From the NCBI GenBank assembly GCA_964632165.1, contig CAZWCZ010000004.1:14007-78006 (forward strand): a DNA stretch of 64,000 bases. The letters run 5' to 3'. The stretch is from SIG299 sp964632165 (GTDB taxonomy: Bacteria > Bacillota > Clostridia > Lachnospirales > Lachnospiraceae). A model generated the notes under the pieces. It ran no database searches and was not told the origin of the DNA. It worked only from the letters and a program-made list of their open reading frames with translations. Both the position numbers and the translations under genes were made by a program. Positions 60,017-64,000 of the stretch are shown here, piece by piece (positions within the stretch are counted from its first letter, which is position 1; every line of letters starts with the position of its first letter).

Positions 60017-61181
60017 TTTATGTGCGGATATCGGATATAAAAGTATCAATCACTACGGAGAGGAACTTTGCGGCGATCATGTGGATGTAGTGGAGCAGAA
60101 TGACAATTCTACGGTTATTGTTCTGGCAGACGGATTGGGCAGCGGGGTAAAAGCAAGTATTTTATCTACCCTGACGTCAAAGATCATTTCTACAATGATG
60201 GCAGAAGGTTTATCGTTGGAAGAGTGTGTAGAGACGATCGCTGCAACACTTCCGGTCTGTTCGGTAAGGGGAGTGGCATATTCTACCTTTACCATCATGC
60301 ATCTGATCGATAATGATATACTCGAAATCATCCAGTATGATAATCCACAGGTAATTGTCATACGGGACGAAAAAAATTACGATTATCCGAAGATGGAATT
60401 AAATATCAGCGGGAAAAAGATTTATAAATCCGTATTGAAACTTCAGGAAAACGATCTGTTTGTTGCAATGAGCGACGGATGCCCGCATGCCGGTATCGGA
60501 ACAGCATATAATTTTGGATGGAAGCGGGAAGATATCATTGATTTTGTAGAAACCGTATCTCTTGGCGGTCATACGGCAAAAAATCTCTGCACGATGCTTT
60601 TGGAAGAATGCTACAAATTATATGGAGGAAAACCGGGCGATGATGCTACTGCATGTATCATCAAGATACGAAAGAGAGAACCGATGAATCTGCTGTTTGG
60701 ACCGCCGTTTAATCCGGACGACGGAGAGCGGATGATGTCGCTGTTTTTCTCAAAAGAAGGAAAACATATCGTCTGCGGAGGAACCACTTCCTCTATTGCG
60801 GCAAAGTATTTAAATAAGCCATTGCGTCCTACCCTGAATTTTGAACAATCAGACATTCCTCCGATCGCGACGATAGAAGGGGTGGATCTGGTAACGGAAG
60901 GTGTTATCACGATCAACCGGGTGGTCGAATATGCAAAGGACTATCTTGGGGACAATGTATATTATGAACATTGGAGTTTCAAAAGAGACGGTGCTTCCCT
61001 CATCAGCAGGCTGTTGTTTGAAGAAGCAACGGATATTAATTTCTATGTAGGAAGGGCTATCAATCCGGCGCATCAGAATCCGGATCTGCCAATCAACTTC
61101 AACATTAAGATGAATCTGGTAGAGGAACTGTCTTCTTGTCTGAAAAAGATGGGAAAACGCATTAAAGTCAGCTATTTTTAA
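60009..61181 (+). CDS. SpoIIE/PP2C-family protein phosphatase linked to HydS
   Basis: A 390-residue soluble serine phosphatase. The PP2C-type catalytic core (about 1-225) has metal-binding aspartates in VLADGLGSGVKAS, AMSDGCPHAG and GKPGDDATACIIK. The C-terminal 160 residues are a further domain of unknown role. The start overlaps hydS by 8 bases, with AAGGAG 10 bases upstream, so the two products are made together. Unlike sporulation SpoIIE it has no membrane domain. The expected role is output for H2 sensing by dephosphorylating an unknown target. Confidence 0.88.
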   Translation: MNDLCADIGYKSINHYGEELCGDHVDVVEQNDNSTVIVLADGLGSGVKASILSTLTSKIISTMMAEGLSLEECVETIAATLPVCSVRGVAYSTFTIMHLIDNDILEIIQYDNPQVIVIRDEKNYDYPKMELNISGKKIYKSVLKLQENDLFVAMSDGCPHAGIGTAYNFGWKREDIIDFVETVSLGGHTAKNLCTMLLEECYKLYGGKPGDDATACIIKIRKREPMNLLFGPPFNPDDGERMMSLFFSKEGKHIVCGGTTSSIAAKYLNKPLRPTLNFEQSDIPPIATIEGVDLVTEGVITINRVVEYAKDYLGDNVYYEHWSFKRDGASLISRLLFEEATDINFYVGRAINPAHQNPDLPINFNIKMNLVEELSSCLKKMGKRIKVSYF

Positions 61182-61192
61182 GGAGAAGAGAA

Positions 61193-62617
61193 ATGAGAAA
61201 GTTTGATACAAAAGTGCAGCATTTAAAGTATAAAGTACTGCGGGAAGTAGCACGTCAGGCATGGAATGATACTTTGCTTGAAAAAGTAATGGATATCCCG
61301 AAGATGATCGTGCCGGGAAAGACTCCGACCATGCGGTGTTGTGTTTATAAAGAACGTGCGATTTTAGGAGAACGTGTAAAGCTTGCAATGGGTGGCGATC
61401 CGGAAAATCCGAATATCATCCAGGTGATTGACATTGCCTGTGATGAATGTCCGGCAGCAGGATATGAAGTAACGGATTCCTGCCGTGGGTGTCTTGCTCA
61501 CCGCTGCGAAGATGTATGTAAACGCGGTGCGATTTCCTTCGATCACAATCATGTGGCACATATTGATAAGACCAAATGCGTAGAGTGTGGACAGTGTGCA
61601 AAGGTATGTCCTTATACGGCGATCGTAAACCGAAAACGTCCATGCCAGAATGCATGTAAGGTAAAGGCAATCTCCATCAATGAAGACAATGCAGCAGCGA
61701 TCGACAACAGCAAGTGTATTCAGTGCGGAGCCTGTGTATATCAGTGCCCGTTTGGCGCAATTACAGACAAGTCTTACATCTTAAATGTGATCGATCTGAT
61801 CAAAAAGAGTGAGAATAATCAGAAGTATAAAGTATATGCCATTGTAGCACCTTCCATTTCCAGCCAGTTTACTTACGCAAAACTCGGACAGGTAATCACG
61901 GGATTAAAAGAACTCGGATTCTTTACCGTCATTGAAGCGGCGCTCGGAGGCGATATGGTTGCCATGTCAGAATCCAAGGAACTGGTGGAAAAAGGATTTT
62001 TGACCAGCTCCTGCTGTCCTGCATTCGTGCAGTACATAAAGTCGGCATTTCCTGAGATGATACCGTATATCTCTCACAACATGTCTCCGATGGGAGCTTT
62101 GGCAAAGTATATTAAGGATACAACAGAAAATGCAAAGGTTGTATTTATCGGACCATGTACTTCGAAAAAGGCAGAAGCACAGTTGGAAAATGTAAAGCCT
62201 TACGTGGATGCGGTCCTTACATTTGAAGAACTGCAGGCACTGTTTGACAGCAAAGATTTTGATATTACGACATTAGAAGAAGGTGTATTGGATAATGCTT
62301 CCTATTTCGGCCGTATTTTTGCACGTTCCGGCGGTCTTTCTGATGCTGTGGTGGAAGCGCTTAAGGAACAGAATCTGGAGTTTGATCTAAAGGCGGTTGC
62401 CTGCGACGGAATTGAAGAATGCCGAATGGCACTTTTAAAGAAGAGCAAAAATGTGCTGGATGCAAACTTTATTGAAGGTATGGCATGTATCGGCGGCTGT
62501 ATCGGCGGGGCAGGATGTCTGACACACGGAGAAAAGAATAAAGCAGAAGTAGATAAATACGGAAAGGAAGCACTGGAAAAGACAATTTCCGATGCGGTAT
62601 CCGTTTTGCAGCAGTAA
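61193..62617 (+). CDS. [FeFe] hydrogenase, group B (ferredoxin-linked) type
   Basis: A 474-residue iron-only hydrogenase. The N-terminal Cys-rich part (Cys49, 50, 83, 86, 97, 100, 105, 109) leads to two ferredoxin motifs (CVECGQCAKVC at 129-139; CIQCGACVYQC at 175-185). The H-cluster domain has L1 TSSCCPAF at 271-278, L2 GPCTSKK at 320-326 and L3 MACIGGC at 430-436. Both L1 cysteines, including the proton-relay position, are kept, so it is probably catalytic. It starts 11 bases after the phosphatase. The hydEFG maturation genes are not in the window. It probably exchanges electrons with ferredoxin. Confidence 0.92.
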   Translation: MRKFDTKVQHLKYKVLREVARQAWNDTLLEKVMDIPKMIVPGKTPTMRCCVYKERAILGERVKLAMGGDPENPNIIQVIDIACDECPAAGYEVTDSCRGCLAHRCEDVCKRGAISFDHNHVAHIDKTKCVECGQCAKVCPYTAIVNRKRPCQNACKVKAISINEDNAAAIDNSKCIQCGACVYQCPFGAITDKSYILNVIDLIKKSENNQKYKVYAIVAPSISSQFTYAKLGQVITGLKELGFFTVIEAALGGDMVAMSESKELVEKGFLTSSCCPAFVQYIKSAFPEMIPYISHNMSPMGALAKYIKDTTENAKVVFIGPCTSKKAEAQLENVKPYVDAVLTFEELQALFDSKDFDITTLEEGVLDNASYFGRIFARSGGLSDAVVEALKEQNLEFDLKAVACDGIEECRMALLKKSKNVLDANFIEGMACIGGCIGGAGCLTHGEKNKAEVDKYGKEALEKTISDAVSVLQQ

Positions 62618-62636
62618 AGAAGAAAAATGCAGTTAA

Positions 62637-62671
62637 AAGAGGGGCTGTGCGTGGTGCACCGCCCCTTTTTT
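62637..62671 (+). terminator. Terminator of the adhE-hydrogenase operon
   Basis: GGGGC (62641-62645) pairs with GCCCC (62661-62665) around an inner partial stem, then TTTTTT. Confidence 0.88.
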
Positions 62672-62677
62672 GCCTGA

Positions 62678-63001
62678 CTAAAACCGGGTACGGTTTCGCT
62701 CAAACTTTTCTAAATAGGCTTTTTCCAATTCTTCCGGGGTAATCTGATAGCAAAGCATGACGTCATTAAAAAACATCAGGGTGTCGCAGAGCTCTTCCAC
62801 AAAATGTCCTCGTACTTCCGAATCTGACATGATCCGGTCATCCCCTTTTTTCTTGATGACATCAGCAACTTCTCCGGCCTCTACTAACATCCAGAGCAGC
62901 CGGTCGCGCCCAAGCTTTGGAGAGAGAGGTTCCCATTTTCCTTTCATAAGTTCCTGAAATTCTTTTTGCAGGTTCTGCATCTGTTCAAAATCAAGTGCCA
63001 T
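62678..63001 (-). CDS. MazG-like nucleotide pyrophosphohydrolase domain protein
   Basis: A 107-residue all-alpha protein of the MazG/dUTPase-like superfamily. The metal-binding ExxD-type pairs are visible in LVEAGEVADVIKKKGDD and FVEELCDTLMFFNDVM. Such small enzymes hydrolyse abnormal or surplus NTPs. AAAGGAGG upstream fixes the start at 63001. It converges with the hydrogenase operon and lies just downstream of an AraC-type gene, with which it may be cotranscribed. Confidence 0.82.
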   Translation of the reverse strand: MALDFEQMQNLQKEFQELMKGKWEPLSPKLGRDRLLWMLVEAGEVADVIKKKGDDRIMSDSEVRGHFVEELCDTLMFFNDVMLCYQITPEELEKAYLEKFERNRTRF

Positions 63002-63039
63002 CCGGCGTTTCCTCCTTTGATAAATTGTTGACAGTACGA

Positions 63040-63828
63040 TCACATATGACGGTATTCGTTAGGAGTCATATGGTAGTACTGGCGAAAGACACGGTTAAAT
63101 GTGTGCTGGTTCGTAAATCCGGATTCCAGACAGATATAGGTCATGGTGTAATCGGTAGTCCGGATCAGCTTGGAAGCATAATCAAGACGGATCAAATTGA
63201 TGTATTCGTTGAAACTGATCTGCAGTGTTTTGGAAAAAATACGGGAAATCTGAAATTTACTGGCACCAAGGGCTCTGGACAAAATGTCCAGACTCAACGG
63301 CTCCTGAAAGTGAACTGCGATGTAATTGAGCAGACGTTCGGTAAGACCAGGTGCCAGGTCGGTTGCAACAGGCTCCAGATTCAGTTTTGGAATGGTATGG
63401 CTTAGGATCAGCTGAAGAAATGCTTTGGAAATGCTGATGCTTTGCACGGTATGCCGGTCTTCCATTAAACGCTTTAAGGCATAGAGAACATCCGGATGCA
63501 ATTCTTCCAAAGACAAAACCGGTTTTCCGGGAGTGAATTTGAAAAAATATTGAGAAAAATCCGGCAGAAGCTCAGGTTCGCAGCAGATGACAAAAGATTT
63601 TGTATTGTCACCCGGCGGGCGGTTGAAACCATGCATCTGGTTTGGAAAAACGATGCAAAGAGAACCGGTAGACAGAAGATAGTCTTCTTTTCCTATGCTG
63701 ATGCTGAATGGACCGGAATCTACATAAATGAATTCAATGCTGGTCTGCAAATGAACCGGATATTCAAACCGACTTTTATTATAGAACATACGGAGCTTCT
63801 CGGAATAAGATTCATAAAAGGGTATCAT
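63040..63828 (-). CDS. AraC-family transcriptional regulator (second)
   Basis: A 262-residue regulator with an N-terminal cupin (FEYPVHLQTSIEFIYVDSG, GSLCIVFPNQMHGFNRPP) and a C-terminal double helix-turn-helix (LSRALGASKFQISRIFSK, then the signature TYICLESGFTNQHTFNRVFR). The start at 63828 follows GAGG. The first 14 residues of the longer open frame lack a ribosome binding site. The gene it regulates may lie beyond the right edge, since a divergent promoter is found there. Confidence 0.88.
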   Translation of the reverse strand: MIPFYESYSEKLRMFYNKSRFEYPVHLQTSIEFIYVDSGPFSISIGKEDYLLSTGSLCIVFPNQMHGFNRPPGDNTKSFVICCEPELLPDFSQYFFKFTPGKPVLSLEELHPDVLYALKRLMEDRHTVQSISISKAFLQLILSHTIPKLNLEPVATDLAPGLTERLLNYIAVHFQEPLSLDILSRALGASKFQISRIFSKTLQISFNEYINLIRLDYASKLIRTTDYTMTYICLESGFTNQHTFNRVFRQYYHMTPNEYRHM

Positions 63829-63919
63829 AGAGTGTTTCCTCAGCTTTCTGGTGTAAGATGCAGAGTGCAATATTTGTTAAAAATAATCCGTGTTTTAGTA
63901 AGTATTATAGACAGGAAAA

Positions 63920-63928
63920 TGCTATAAT
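63920..63928 (+). promoter_or_regulatory. Extended -10 promoter at right edge
   Basis: TGC followed by TATAAT (63923-63928), divergent from the AraC gene, upstream of a truncated ORF. Confidence 0.55.
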
Positions 63929-63956
63929 GCAAGAAGAAAATGAAGGAAACGATAAA

Positions 63957-64000
63957 GTGAAAAAAATGATGGAAGAAAGAAAGGAGCAAAAAATGATATT
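63957..64000 (+). CDS. Start of a gene cut by the right edge
   Basis: Two in-frame starts are possible. GTG 63957 has AAGGAA at 63943-63948. ATG 63993 has AAGGAG at 63981-63986 with 6-base spacing. Only a few codons are visible, so the product cannot be named. Its position opposite an AraC regulator suggests a regulated target. Confidence 0.4.
   Translation, partial: MKKMMEERKEQKMI

Noticed and set aside
60009..61181. Sporulation protein SpoIIE
   Set aside because: PP2C motifs match, but the ten-helix membrane region of SpoIIE is missing and the gene overlaps hydS.
63874..63891. TTGTTAA half-site upstream of the right-edge promoter
   Set aside because: No matching right half, so it does not meet the Rex pattern.

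Overview
The window reads as a chromosome segment from an anaerobic, spore-forming member of the Clostridia, most likely family Lachnospiraceae. The evidence is a sigma-F operon plus spoVA genes, small DUF4250 and DUF1846 proteins, DUF1538 and PII-like genes, Rex with a bifunctional AdhE, and two [FeFe]-hydrogenase-type proteins. The genus cannot be fixed from sequence alone. The content is mostly chromosomal housekeeping. I see no rRNA, tRNA, insertion sequence, prophage or CRISPR array.

Layout. 1-4.8 kb: a TPR membrane protein cut by the left edge, then spoIIAA-spoIIAB-sigF, a small membrane ORF, and spoVAA-spoVAB-spoVAC. 4.9-7.1 kb: a DUF1538 membrane protein with a double PII-like protein. 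7.1-14.3 kb: a carbohydrate locus with a divergent AraC regulator, a DUF5107-TPR protein and a GH2-type hydrolase. 14.3-22.4 kb: DUF1846 (reverse), maf and dtd, a 34-residue Cys-containing peptide, cyclophilin, a methyltransferase, nfeD-nfo, and then spoVAD-spoVAE, 16 kb away from spoVAC. 22.4-33.6 kb: a class A PBP, DUF4250-yigZ-rarA and following genes, a SEC-C protein, a DUF4015 protein, a DUF4349 lipoprotein, recJ and trmO. 33.6-46.4 kb: lacZ, a PfkB kinase, an ABC-F ATPase, a CNNM-type protein, pepT-bioY-metH and a ferredoxin-type aldo-keto reductase. 46.4-54.2 kb: udk, an unrecognised 572-residue protein, rex-acpS, alr, mazF, a second CNNM-type protein and a LysR regulator.

54.2-62.7 kb is the most interesting part. 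adhE is followed by a small phosphotransferase-fold kinase, two tandem NuoE-like thioredoxin-fold ferredoxins, a sensory-type [FeFe] hydrogenase carrying a PAS domain (HydS), a PP2C/SpoIIE-type phosphatase and a second [FeFe] hydrogenase of the ferredoxin-linked group B type. A candidate Rex operator lies just before adhE. A sister site overlaps the -35 box of rex, 5 kb away in the same window. The layout suggests one redox/H2-responsive unit for disposal of fermentation electrons as ethanol or H2. The kinase and phosphatase are candidates for the two halves of a reversible switch, which is inference.

The 100-base run of N at 15956-16055 is flanked by identical 55-base ends, so it is an unmerged contig overlap and not missing sequence. 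Removing 155 bases restores one intact maf locus.
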